Below, piece by piece: positions 56,040-63,844 of a stretch of 64,000 nt of DNA. The notes under the pieces are model-generated. The model did no database searches. It worked only from the letters and a program-made list of their open reading frames with translations, and was not told where the DNA came from. Where the stretch lies: positions 1-64,000 of the forward strand of contig CALMYG010000081.1 in assembly GCA_937873455.1 (NCBI GenBank), in the 5' to 3' direction. The DNA comes from an uncultured Verrucomicrobiota bacterium. Its GTDB lineage: Bacteria > Verrucomicrobiota > Kiritimatiellia > CAIVKH01. The position numbers and the translations under genes are program-made. How positions within the stretch are numbered: position 1 is the stretch's first letter; every line of letters starts with the position of its first letter.

Positions 56040-58397
56040 CTAACCGTTCGCCGTCCAGGTGGCAAGGTCGGTTCCGGCCAAGAAGCTCTTGGTGGCTTCG
56101 AGCGCCGCTTCGCGTCCGTTGATGATCACGGTGGAAAACCGGTCGTGGAGCACAAAGGTCGGGCGGCACGCGCCGTAGCCTTTTTGCGTGTACTGCGTAT
56201 CCATGTGCAATACGCCGTTTTTTACCGAGGCGGTTATGGCCAGGCGGCTGCGTTTGCCGTCGCGGTACTTTTCGGTAATGCCGTCGTCGAAGGCGTAGGT
56301 GGTGGCGGCAGTTCCGGTGCTGTCGTTTTTCAGGAAGACATGAAACGCGACCGCGCGTCCGTCGAACCCATTGGTTTCCGGCAACTTCGGGGTCATCGGC
56401 ACGATCGCGTTTTCCCGGAAATACAAGGGCGTTTGCAGCGCGCCGGGGGTCACCGATCGTTTCTGACCGCCTTCGAGCCATTGATCCTCCATGGTGGAGA
56501 ACCATCGCCCGGGTCCGGGAAGAATCACCTCACGGGTTCGCTCGTGTTCGGAAAGAATGGGCGCCTGGAGAATGTCCGGGCCGGCCAGGAACGCATCGTC
56601 GATCCGGCCGAGCGGCAGCGCCTCGGTGTCCTCAAAGTCATGGAAGAGGGGACGCAGGATGGCTTCGCCTTCTTCTTCCTGCCGGATAAACAGGTTGTAG
56701 AGGTAAGGCCGCAGGGCGTAACGCAGTTGAATGTAGTGTTTCATGACCCGGAGGGTCTGATCATCAAACGCCCAAGGTTCCTGATGGCGCGTGCCAATCA
56801 TGGAGTGGTTGCGGCAGAAGGGGAAGAGGAAGCAGGTCTTGACCCAATCCTGGATCAACTGCGGGGTGGCGTCACCGGCGAAGCCGCCGATGTCCGGGCC
56901 ATTGAACGGAACGCCGGAAAGCGCGAGGTTGAGCGATACGGCGATGCAGTTGCGCAGGTAGTGATAACTGGACATGTTGTCGCCGGTCCAGAGCGCGGCG
57001 TTTTTGCCGATGCCGAGATAGCCGGAGCGGCTGATGACAAACGGACGTTCGCCCGGGTGCGCGGCGGCGAAGCCGGCCCGCGTCGCCTCGGCCATGCCGG
57101 ATGCGTATTGGTTGTGGTAGGCATCGTGCGGTTGTTTGCCGCGGTTAAACAACATATCTTCATTGAGTACGCTGCCGGTGGAGGGATCGTTCATGTCGAT
57201 CCAGCAGCCGTGAAAGCCGTGCGCGGCGAAGTCCCGCACCCACTTGGCCCACCAGCGGCGGGTTTCGGGTAGGGAAAAATCCGGGAATACGGTTTCGCCT
57301 GGCCAAACCAGTCCGACAAAATCATCGCCCTGGGGATTTTTACAGAAAACATCGGCTTTTTTGCCGGAGTCGTAGACCGGATATTTTTTCTCTTTCTTCA
57401 CCCCGGGATCGATGATCGGCACCACCTTGCGGCCCTTGGCGGCGAGGCGTTTCAACGTGCGGTCGATGGAGGGAAAATAGTCCTTGTTGAAGGTGAAAAC
57501 CTTGAACGAGTCCATGTAATCGATATCGACCCACAGGCCATCGCAGGGAATGCCGTGTTTGGTGAAGTTTTCGTCGAGTTCATTCAGGCAGACTTCAGAC
57601 TTGTAACCCCAGCGGCATTGATGATAACCGAGCGCCCAGGCCGGCGGGAGGGGCGTCACCCCGACCAGCTTCTGCATTTTACGGGTGAGTTCGGCGAGGC
57701 TGGGACCGACGATGATGTAGAGGTCGGGCATGCCGTTTTCCGCGCCGAAGGTTATGAATTTTTTCTCGGAACCGCCCAGGTTCATTTGGCCGCCGCCGAT
57801 CTTGATGGTGGCGCCGGTCGAGGCGAAGGCCGCGTGCGGATTGTCCAGCAGCAGCCCGAGATAGGTGTTGCCGCGCTTCACGATGATGTAGGGCATGCTG
57901 GCGTACATCGGATCGGGGCGGTCGTGGGCGATTTCATTCCAGTGGAAGTCGGCGAAAATGTCGGTATTCCAGAACTTGGTTTGAATGCCGGAGAGTTCGA
58001 GACCCCGCATTTTTTCGCCCATGCCGTAGAATTGCATGTCCGGCGTTTGTTCCAGCACGAAAACCGAGCGCTTGCCGCAGATGCCGAAGGTCATGCCTTT
58101 CGGGGTGGTTAGCAGGGGTTCACGCCCAGGTCCGGAAACGGTCAGACCAAAGGGTTCGGACAGGGTAAGGCGGTAAGGCGCGGCAGACGGTTTACGCGAC
58201 ATCGGGGGCGGACGCAACCCGGCCTGCGAAGCGCTCTTCTTCCAGAACGGTGACGAAGCGGTCAGCCGGAAGATTCCGTCCTGATGAGAGGTCACCGACA
58301 TCTTCAGGGGCGTAGACCCAATTTTAACGGTTTGGTTCGGTCGAACCGAGCGGGCAAAGGTGAAGTTGGCGACGTGAGGAATTTTTCTAAAATACAT
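56040..58397 (-). CDS. GH31 alpha-glycosidase, cytoplasmic
   Basis: A 785-aa GH31 enzyme without signal peptide. Nucleophile D401 lies in GCWIDMNDPS and acid/base D473 in ALWTGDNMSS. The sequence also has the GH31 N-terminal segments (MQFYGMGEKMRGLELSG) and PPAWALGYHQCRWGY. It would hydrolyse alpha-glucosides or alpha-xylosides taken up after extracellular digestion; substrate cannot be fixed by eye. It is convergent with the aminotransferase gene (19-base gap holding a 6-bp GCGCCA/TGGCGC stem). A degenerate LacI-type dyad lies 20 bases upstream, so it may share regulation with the secreted GH31. Confidence 0.94.
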   Translation of the reverse strand: MYFRKIPHVANFTFARSVRPNQTVKIGSTPLKMSVTSHQDGIFRLTASSPFWKKSASQAGLRPPPMSRKPSAAPYRLTLSEPFGLTVSGPGREPLLTTPKGMTFGICGKRSVFVLEQTPDMQFYGMGEKMRGLELSGIQTKFWNTDIFADFHWNEIAHDRPDPMYASMPYIIVKRGNTYLGLLLDNPHAAFASTGATIKIGGGQMNLGGSEKKFITFGAENGMPDLYIIVGPSLAELTRKMQKLVGVTPLPPAWALGYHQCRWGYKSEVCLNELDENFTKHGIPCDGLWVDIDYMDSFKVFTFNKDYFPSIDRTLKRLAAKGRKVVPIIDPGVKKEKKYPVYDSGKKADVFCKNPQGDDFVGLVWPGETVFPDFSLPETRRWWAKWVRDFAAHGFHGCWIDMNDPSTGSVLNEDMLFNRGKQPHDAYHNQYASGMAEATRAGFAAAHPGERPFVISRSGYLGIGKNAALWTGDNMSSYHYLRNCIAVSLNLALSGVPFNGPDIGGFAGDATPQLIQDWVKTCFLFPFCRNHSMIGTRHQEPWAFDDQTLRVMKHYIQLRYALRPYLYNLFIRQEEEGEAILRPLFHDFEDTEALPLGRIDDAFLAGPDILQAPILSEHERTREVILPGPGRWFSTMEDQWLEGGQKRSVTPGALQTPLYFRENAIVPMTPKLPETNGFDGRAVAFHVFLKNDSTGTAATTYAFDDGITEKYRDGKRSRLAITASVKNGVLHMDTQYTQKGYGACRPTFVLHDRFSTVIINGREAALEATKSFLAGTDLATWTANG

Positions 58398-58416
58398 GGA
58401 GAACTGCCTGTTTTTG

Positions 58417-58430
58417 GTTAAACGTAAAAC
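58417..58430. promoter_or_regulatory. Degenerate LacI-like dyad upstream of cytoplasmic GH31
   Basis: GTTAAACGTAAAAC is an imperfect palindrome (10 of 14 positions symmetric) centred on CG, similar to the perfect dyad upstream of the secreted GH31 gene. The placement 20 bases before the start fits a repressor site, but the match is loose. Confidence 0.3.
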
Positions 58431-58479
58431 GATTTATCACGAGAGCCGTTGGGCGTCAATGGTTAGTTGGATATTCGGC

Positions 58480-58680
58480 TCACAGGAAGCGCACCAGCCG
58501 CGCGCTGAGGAAGGCGATCAGGAGAACGACGGCGACGATCCAGATCACGGCCCGGCGGGCCGGGTGAGCGGCCGGAAATTCGTAGCCGCAGACCGGGCAC
58601 CGGTTATGGTTGGCCTCGACCTCGACACCGCAGGACGGGCATTCGCGGGTGCCGAAATGTTTGTCGATGTGAATCGCCAT
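58480..58680 (-). CDS. Small zinc-ribbon membrane protein
   Basis: A 66-aa protein with two CxxC pairs (CPSCGVEVEANHNRCPVCGY) forming a zinc ribbon, followed by one transmembrane helix (AVIWIVAVVLLIAFLSARLV). Such tiny ribbon-helix proteins are common and uncharacterised. The Met at 58680 is chosen because the ribbon begins a few residues later; the frame upstream lies within lpxD. It follows lpxD by 11 bases on the same strand. Confidence 0.75.
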   Translation of the reverse strand: MAIHIDKHFGTRECPSCGVEVEANHNRCPVCGYEFPAAHPARRAVIWIVAVVLLIAFLSARLVRFL

Positions 58681-58691
58681 GACCGGGGATT

Positions 58692-59717
58692 TTACCCCGG
58701 TGTGGCTGCGCGCTTCAAGTCCCGCATGAAGTCGGGAAGTTTTTTCAGGGCCGCCCATTGGCGTAGGGTTTGCTGGTGGGGTTCGGCCGGATAACCGACC
58801 ACGGTTTGTCCGGGGGCGATGTCGCCGGTGATGCCGGAGCCGCCGCCGATTCTCACGCCCGATCCGATGGTGACATGGTCCTTGATGGCCACGCAACCGC
58901 CGCACATCACCCCGTCGCCCATGGTCACGGACCCGGCGACGCCGGTGCAGGCGGCGATCACGCAGCAGCGGCCGATGCGGCAGTTGTGGCCGATCTGTAC
59001 GAGGTTATCGATTTTGGTTCCCGCTCCGATGACGGTGGCGCTGAATTTGCCCCGGTCGACGGTACTGTTGGCCCCGATTTCCACGCCGTCTTCGATGACG
59101 ACATTGCCGATGTGGGGGATTTTCACCAGACTTCGTCGATCGGGGGAGGGGCGATAACCAAAACCGTCGCCGCCGATGGCAACGTTGGGCTGAAGAATGA
59201 CACCGTTGCCGAGTACGCAGCGCTCGCGAATGATGACTCCTGGCCACAACACGCATTGCGCGCCGATGACGGTTTCATCGAGCACGGTGACGTTGGGATA
59301 CAATTTAGCGCCCGGACCGATGCGCACGGAAGCGCCGACGTAGCAGCCCGCACCGACGATTACGTTTTCGCCGATCTGGGCGGTGGGGTGGACGGTGGCG
59401 TCGGGGTGAATGCCGGTTTCGGCGACCGGGGCGGGCAGCTCAAAAAGAGCCAGGGCCAAGGCCAGAGCCAGATCGGCGTTTTTAACCCGGATCAGGGCGC
59501 GCCCGGGACCAGGTTCGGCTTCCAGTTCCTCGCTGATCAGAGCGGCACCAGCCCCGGAGGTTTGCCAGCGCGCGAGGTAGCTCCGGCTGCCGATGAAGGT
59601 TAGGTGGGTATCGCCGGCTTTTTCGATGTGTTCGATGCCGGAAAGGATTCGGTCGGGATTGCCGATGAGGGTTCCCTCAACGGTACGGGCAAGGTCGGAA
59701 GCGGTGTAGGTTTTGAT
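58692..59717 (-). CDS. lpxD: UDP-3-O-acylglucosamine N-acyltransferase LpxD, apparent AUC start
   Basis: LpxD adds the second acyl chain in lipid A synthesis. The frame contains a complete N-terminal uridine-binding domain ([42 protein letters not shown]) and a left-handed beta helix of hexapeptide repeats with the catalytic His in [10 protein letters not shown] (about residue 244). Counting from the ATC at 59717 gives 341 aa, the family's usual length. The frame has no ATG, GTG or TTG between an upstream stop near 59780 and a TTG at 59459, which would delete the whole N-terminal domain. An AGGAA ribosome site lies at normal distance before the ATC. Either AUC is used for initiation or a start codon was mutated. 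Confidence 0.88.
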   Translation of the reverse strand: MKTYTASDLARTVEGTLIGNPDRILSGIEHIEKAGDTHLTFIGSRSYLARWQTSGAGAALISEELEAEPGPGRALIRVKNADLALALALALFELPAPVAETGIHPDATVHPTAQIGENVIVGAGCYVGASVRIGPGAKLYPNVTVLDETVIGAQCVLWPGVIIRERCVLGNGVILQPNVAIGGDGFGYRPSPDRRSLVKIPHIGNVVIEDGVEIGANSTVDRGKFSATVIGAGTKIDNLVQIGHNCRIGRCCVIAACTGVAGSVTMGDGVMCGGCVAIKDHVTIGSGVRIGGGSGITGDIAPGQTVVGYPAEPHQQTLRQWAALKKLPDFMRDLKRAATPG

Positions 59718-59835
59718 GGGAGTTCCTGAAGTAAAACTAACGTATAGTAAAATCGGACGTGAACGTCGAGTGGCGTTTTAGGGGAGGTCAGTACTCGTAC
59801 ACCTACTCGTACACGCGAATCTCTTGCGGTGAAGC

Positions 59836-59921
59836 GGCCACGTCCTAACGGACGCAGCTACGGAAGAGGATGCGGAAGCGTATAAAGTTCGACGTGTAGC
59901 TGCGTTCGTTAGTACGTGGCC
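59836..59921. repeat. Facing pair of GTAG-type REP hairpins
   Basis: 59836-59861 (minus strand) and 59896-59921 (plus strand) are 26-base copies differing at two positions. Each begins GTAGCTG and contains a short stem around a GTTA loop: CGTCC/GGACG in the first, and a CGT/ACG-type stem in the second. The tail-to-tail arrangement resembles a BIME. Confidence 0.85.
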
Positions 59922-60082
59922 GTTACCGTGGCGTGATGCGGGAACTAAGCGGGTCGGTTAAGAGTAGCCGATGAAGGGTTGCGGTTAAGTGAGTAGATTC
60001 ACCCTTACTCGCCACTCTTACCCGGATACTCTTAAACGACTCCCTCCAAACGAAGCCTGCGGGTTACGCTCGCCTCGCCCGT

Positions 60083-60154
60083 CCACCGTCTCACGACGGC
60101 GGCTACGGGGAGGACGCGCGCCGCTGCGTGTAGCTGCGTTCGTTAGAACGTGGC
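60083..60154. repeat. Second pair of GTAG-type REP hairpins
   Basis: 60083-60106 (minus strand): GTAG, then stem CCGCCGTC/GACGGTGG with one G-T pair and loop GTGA. 60130-60154 (plus strand): GTAGCTG, then stem CGTTC/GAACG with loop GTTA. The second ends 9 bases before the hipA stop codon. Confidence 0.85.
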
Positions 60155-60163
60155 GATTTCCGC

Positions 60164-61387
60164 TTATCCCCCGCGTTCGCCCGTCAAAGCGGCCAGCCGG
60201 TCGTTCACCAGCGCGTGATACCGCGCTTTGGCGTCGGGGGAAAGCGCGCTTCCGCTGATGGTGGCTGACCAGTCCACGCGATGCAGCCTTTCCAGCGTGC
60301 GCCGGATGCGGAGCGGCGGCAGCGCGCAGAGCTCGCGGCCAATGCGCTCCACAAGAAGCGAAGGATCGAATCCCTGTTTCATGCCACCAAACGCCAGCGC
60401 GCTCTCCTCCTCGTTATCAATCAGGATCGCGGTGTTCAGGTAATCATACGCCGGAGCCAGTTCGATCAGGGGGCCACGCTCGATGAGCGACCAGTTTTTC
60501 AGATGCATGTCCCCGTTGCCGATGATCCAGTTGAACAGAAACCGGTCAAAAAAGCGGGCCAATTGGAGGGCCGGATTGCTGGTAAAGCGCCGCAGTAGAT
60601 CCGTCAGCGTTTCCACCGTGCCGTGATATTTCCACGAGGACGGGATTTCCAAAAGCTGACAGGCATCCTCCACGCGCAGGCGGATGCGTCCACCCGTGCC
60701 CTGCCGGTCAAACCGCTCGATCCAGAAGACCGGTCGCTGATCCCGGCTCCAGACCAGTCCGCAGGCGGGCACCTCCACCCCCGCCAAACGGGCCAGCTCC
60801 ATGCTCAACGCCTCGTTGCTGGCTGCTTCCGGATAAGCCGTCGGACTCGGCTTCAAGATGTAGGTTCCCCCTTCGGCCATGGCGCGGAAACATCCATCCC
60901 GCCGGGAAAAAATCGCCGAAACCTTGGGCTGCACGCCGGAGATCGACATGCGGGGCGCCTCGCGGGAGTGAAAGGTGATCAACGCGCCCACCTCATACGG
61001 GAGCGCCTCGTCACCCGGTTTAATGCGCGCCCTTTTCTTGCCACTTCTGGCCAGGCGCACAAGCGATGCGCCGTTATCTTGTCCCTCGGGGAGGATCGTC
61101 AACATGCCGGTGACATCGCGGCCTACCGCCAGCAACTGCCCCCATTTGTCTTGGCGATCCAGCTTGGCGGCGGTGAGAAGCTGTTCCAGCAAGACGCCTT
61201 CAGGAAGGAGGCCATCGAACGGCGGCGGAAAGTCATCCCAAACCTTTTCGCCCAGTTTTACCGGCAGATTCAGGAACGCGGGCGGCCCTGCATAGCCCGG
61301 CACATAGGCAAAGCGATAACCGTCCGTCCGGCGTTCAAGCACCCCGGCGCGCGTTCCGCCGACAAAAACATGGAGCCTATCGCTCAA
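60164..61387 (-). CDS. hipA: HipA family serine/threonine kinase toxin
   Basis: A 407-aa HipA. The N-terminal domain (HVFVGGTRAGVL; FDGLLPEG) is followed by the kinase fold with ATP loop SISGVQPKVS, GTYILKP, catalytic Asp in GNGDMHLKNWSL and metal-binding Asp in APAYDYLNT. HipA of E. coli phosphorylates glutamyl-tRNA synthetase and induces dormancy; the target here is unknown. I set the start at TTG 61387, seven bases after AGGAGA and overlapping the hipB stop by 11 bases; a longer upstream frame is antitoxin antisense-frame sequence. It forms an operon with hipB. Confidence 0.9.
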   Translation of the reverse strand: MSDRLHVFVGGTRAGVLERRTDGYRFAYVPGYAGPPAFLNLPVKLGEKVWDDFPPPFDGLLPEGVLLEQLLTAAKLDRQDKWGQLLAVGRDVTGMLTILPEGQDNGASLVRLARSGKKRARIKPGDEALPYEVGALITFHSREAPRMSISGVQPKVSAIFSRRDGCFRAMAEGGTYILKPSPTAYPEAASNEALSMELARLAGVEVPACGLVWSRDQRPVFWIERFDRQGTGGRIRLRVEDACQLLEIPSSWKYHGTVETLTDLLRRFTSNPALQLARFFDRFLFNWIIGNGDMHLKNWSLIERGPLIELAPAYDYLNTAILIDNEEESALAFGGMKQGFDPSLLVERIGRELCALPPLRIRRTLERLHRVDWSATISGSALSPDAKARYHALVNDRLAALTGERGG

Positions 61388-61604
61388 GCCGGATCTCCTC
61401 GCCCAGTGGACTGCGGCCAACCAGCTCAAAGCCCAGCGAGCCCAAGACCGCCACGAAGTTGGACAAGGTGATGTCGGTTCGGCCGGCTTCCAGCTTGTAA
61501 ACCACGGTTTCGCCGACTCCGGCAAGCTCGGCCAGTTCCTTTTGCCGTAACCCCTGCGCCTTGCGCGCCTTCACGATCGCTCCGGAAAGATTGCTTGTTT
61601 TCAT
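61377..61604 (-). CDS. hipB: HipB-like XRE family antitoxin
   Basis: A 75-aa helix-turn-helix protein (IVKARKAQGLRQKELAELAGVGETVVYKLEAG, shown in part) of the Cro/C1 type, followed by TLSNFVAVLGSLGFEL. It should neutralise HipA and repress the operon. It is slightly shorter than E. coli HipB (88 aa). ATG at 61604. No clear operator is seen upstream; a short GGATATCAT dyad-like sequence lies at 61616-61624. Confidence 0.88.
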   Translation of the reverse strand: MKTSNLSGAIVKARKAQGLRQKELAELAGVGETVVYKLEAGRTDITLSNFVAVLGSLGFELVGRSPLGEEIRLER

Positions 61605-61712
61605 TGCATTTACATGGATATCATCGCGCAGGGAATAATCAATCCAAAAAAGTAGGGCAGATGGGAAATTATGCGTGGAAATAAACGGATTATGAGGGCC
61701 TGACCGATGGGT

Positions 61713-61780
61713 GCCACGTCCTAACGGATGCGGGAGAGCGCGGGGTTTGCCGCCGTAGCTGCCGCCGTTAGGCGTTGGCC
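61713..61780. repeat. Third pair of GTAG-type REP hairpins
   Basis: 61755-61780 (plus strand): GTAGCTGC, stem CGCC/GGCG, loop GTTA, then TTGGCC. 61713-61732 (minus strand) has the same GTTAGGACGTGGC half but lacks the GTAG foot. They lie between hipB and the 3' end of the LysR gene, so REP pairs flank hipBA on both sides. Confidence 0.8.
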
Positions 61781-61796
61781 GGAAAGTGTTTGCCGC

Positions 61797-62660
61797 TCAC
61801 AGCAGTTTCTTGAGCAGGGGATTGGGGAAACGTCGCTTGAGGGTCACGGCGTAGAAGGTTTCCTGGATGTCGGGAATTTTGTGGATTTCCTTGAGGAGGC
61901 CTTGCTTCAGTTCGTCCTTGACCACAATCGGTGGAACCACGGCCAACCCGGTTTTCTCGCGCGCGATCAGGCGTAGCATGGTCATGTCGCTGATCTCGGC
62001 GGCAATGTGGGGCCTGATGCCCAGGCGCTCGACGAGGGCATCGAAGGCGATGCGGATATTGCTGTCGCGGGCAGGCAGGACCAGGGGTTCGGAGGAAAGC
62101 AGGTCGTGCAGGCCGCGTTTCCGGCGGGCGAATTTCGGATCGCCCACCAGGCTGACCGGCTGGTCGGATATCCGGTGTGCGATCCAGGAGGTGGCGGCAT
62201 CACGCATAGGGACGTCATCGGTCAGGGCCACGTCGAGGCGATGCGTCTCCAGCTGGAGCAACAGTTCGCTCAAGGAGGCCGACGTAATCATCAGCTCCAC
62301 ATCCTTCATCTTCAAAAGCGGCTGAAGGAATCCGATCTGGAAATTGCGGGAGAGGGTGGTGATGGCGCCGACCCGGAACACCCGCCGCGGCACCTCGCGG
62401 TTGTGGGCCAGTTGATGCAGGAGCTCTTCGCCGGTCCTGAAAATGGAATCCGCATACTCCAGGACCATGCGTCCGGTCTCGGTAAGCAGTAATTGCTTGC
62501 CCCGCCGCTCAAAAAGATCATGTCCCAGTTGGGCCTCCAGGGTCTTGATCTGAACCGAAAGCGCGGACTGGGAAACATGAAGCTCCCGGGCTGCCCGGGT
62601 CAGGCGTCCGTCGCGGGCGACAAACCAGAAATAACGTAAATGGTTGTAATTGATTCTCAT
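61797..62660 (-). CDS. LysR family transcriptional regulator (NhaR-like)
   Basis: A 287-aa LysR regulator. The N-terminal helix-turn-helix (NHLRYFWFVARDGRLTRAARELHVSQSALS, shown in part) and substrate-binding domain are typical, and the opening MRINYNHLRYFWFVA resembles NhaR, the sodium-responsive activator. It is divergent from sbtA with a 153-base gap. LysR regulators usually control the divergent gene, so control of sodium-dependent bicarbonate uptake is likely. CcmR/CmpR-type regulation of sbtA is known in cyanobacteria, although this protein looks closer to NhaR. Confidence 0.88.
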   Translation of the reverse strand: MRINYNHLRYFWFVARDGRLTRAARELHVSQSALSVQIKTLEAQLGHDLFERRGKQLLLTETGRMVLEYADSIFRTGEELLHQLAHNREVPRRVFRVGAITTLSRNFQIGFLQPLLKMKDVELMITSASLSELLLQLETHRLDVALTDDVPMRDAATSWIAHRISDQPVSLVGDPKFARRKRGLHDLLSSEPLVLPARDSNIRIAFDALVERLGIRPHIAAEISDMTMLRLIAREKTGLAVVPPIVVKDELKQGLLKEIHKIPDIQETFYAVTLKRRFPNPLLKKLL

Positions 62661-62813
62661 GACATCATTCTATTTATACGAACGATATAGTTTATACAAT
62701 ATATTATGCATATATAAACAAGCTCCGTATGTTTTCTGCGTTTCCGGCCGGTGGGCCGGGAGCGGAAAATCAAAACATGCCGGGCGAAGGCCCGGGCGAA
62801 ATGGAAAAACCTT

Positions 62814-63821
62814 ATGGATCTTGCGGTAAACTTTATGAGCCAGTTTGTTGGTCAGTTGCAGTCGCCGACCCTGTCGTTCCTGGTCGGGGGTGTTCTGGTG
62901 GCGGCCCTGGGGAGCAAGCTGAACATTCCCGATTCCATCTACCGGTTTGTGGTATTTGTTTTGCTGATGAAGATCGGACTCAAGGGCGGCATCGAGATCC
63001 GGGAGGCGAATTTCGCGGACATGCTGTTGCCGGCCCTGTTCACGATGGTGATTGGACTGGTGATTGTCTTGCTCGGTAACTTCCTGTTCACGAAACTGCC
63101 GGGAATCCGGCGGGAGGATGGCGCCGCGACCGCAGGGCTGTTCGGGGCGGTTAGCGCCTCGACGCTGGCCGCGGGTATGGTCATGCTGGATGCGCAGGGC
63201 ATCGCCTTCGAAGCTTGGGTCCCCGCGTTGTATCCCTTTATGGATATCCCCGCACTGGTGCTGGCGATTGTCTTGGCCAGTCTTCAGCACGCCAGGCAAA
63301 ACAAGGGGGAGGGCCACAAAGTACCCATCTGGGGCATCATCAAGGAAAGCCTGCAGGGAGCGGCCCTTTCGGCGCTGGTCCTTGGCCTGGCGCTGGGTCT
63401 GTTTTCCCGGCCGGATGCCGTGCTCGCGAGTTTCTATGAGCCGCTATTCCGGGGGCTGTTGTCGGTGCTGATGCTCGTGCTGGGCATAGAGGCCTATTCC
63501 CGGTGGCGGGAGCTGAAAAGCGTGGCCCACTGGTTCGGCCTATACGCCTTTATTGCTCCCATCGTGCATGGCGGCATCGGATTTGCGCTGGGTTATCTGG
63601 CGCACATTCTGGTGGGTTTCAGCCCGGGCGGGGTGATCCTGTTGGCGATGATCGCCGCGTCCAATTCGGACATATCCGGTCCGCCGACCATCCGGGCCGG
63701 TATCCCGTGGGCCAATCCATCGGCCTATATCGGCGCCTCGACAAGTGTCGGTACGCCGGTGGCCATTGCCGTCTGCATCCCGCTTTTCACGGCGCTTGGC
63801 AAAATCGTGTTTGACCTTTAA
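62814..63821 (+). CDS. sbtA: Sodium-dependent bicarbonate transporter SbtA
   Basis: A 335-aa membrane protein with about ten hydrophobic helices matching SbtA (DUF897): 'LQSPTLSFLVGGVLVAALGSKLNIPDSIYRFVVFVLLMKIGLKGG', 'GAVSASTLAAGMVML', 'YPFMDIPALVLAIVLA' and 'AASNSDISGPPTIRAGIP', each quoted only in part here. SbtA imports bicarbonate with sodium; outside cyanobacteria it may serve anaplerotic carboxylation or pH balance. The ATG at 62814 gives the usual N-terminus. A PII-like sbtB follows after 23 bases, the standard arrangement. Confidence 0.92.
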   Translation: MDLAVNFMSQFVGQLQSPTLSFLVGGVLVAALGSKLNIPDSIYRFVVFVLLMKIGLKGGIEIREANFADMLLPALFTMVIGLVIVLLGNFLFTKLPGIRREDGAATAGLFGAVSASTLAAGMVMLDAQGIAFEAWVPALYPFMDIPALVLAIVLASLQHARQNKGEGHKVPIWGIIKESLQGAALSALVLGLALGLFSRPDAVLASFYEPLFRGLLSVLMLVLGIEAYSRWRELKSVAHWFGLYAFIAPIVHGGIGFALGYLAHILVGFSPGGVILLAMIAASNSDISGPPTIRAGIPWANPSAYIGASTSVGTPVAIAVCIPLFTALGKIVFDL

Positions 63822-63844
63822 ACCATCAACCCAGGAGAACATCC

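Larger units (their letters stand above)
59718..60163. other. 446-base repeat-rich intergenic region
   Basis: The stretch between lpxD and hipA holds no gene. It has a tandem TACTCGTACAC pair (59792-59815), a facing pair of GTAG-type hairpins (59836-59921), a long dyad with GTCGGTTAAGAGTA and near-complementary TACTCTTAAACGAC arms (59953-59966, 60027-60040), and two more GTAG hairpins (60083-60106, 60130-60154). A TACTAT hexamer about 30 bases before the lpxD AUC could be its -10 element. Confidence 0.75.

Noticed and set aside
61388-61525. 46-residue N-terminal extension of HipA
   Set aside because: It overlaps hipB in another frame and has no HipA similarity; the TTG at 61387 follows AGGAGA and begins the known HipA N-terminus.
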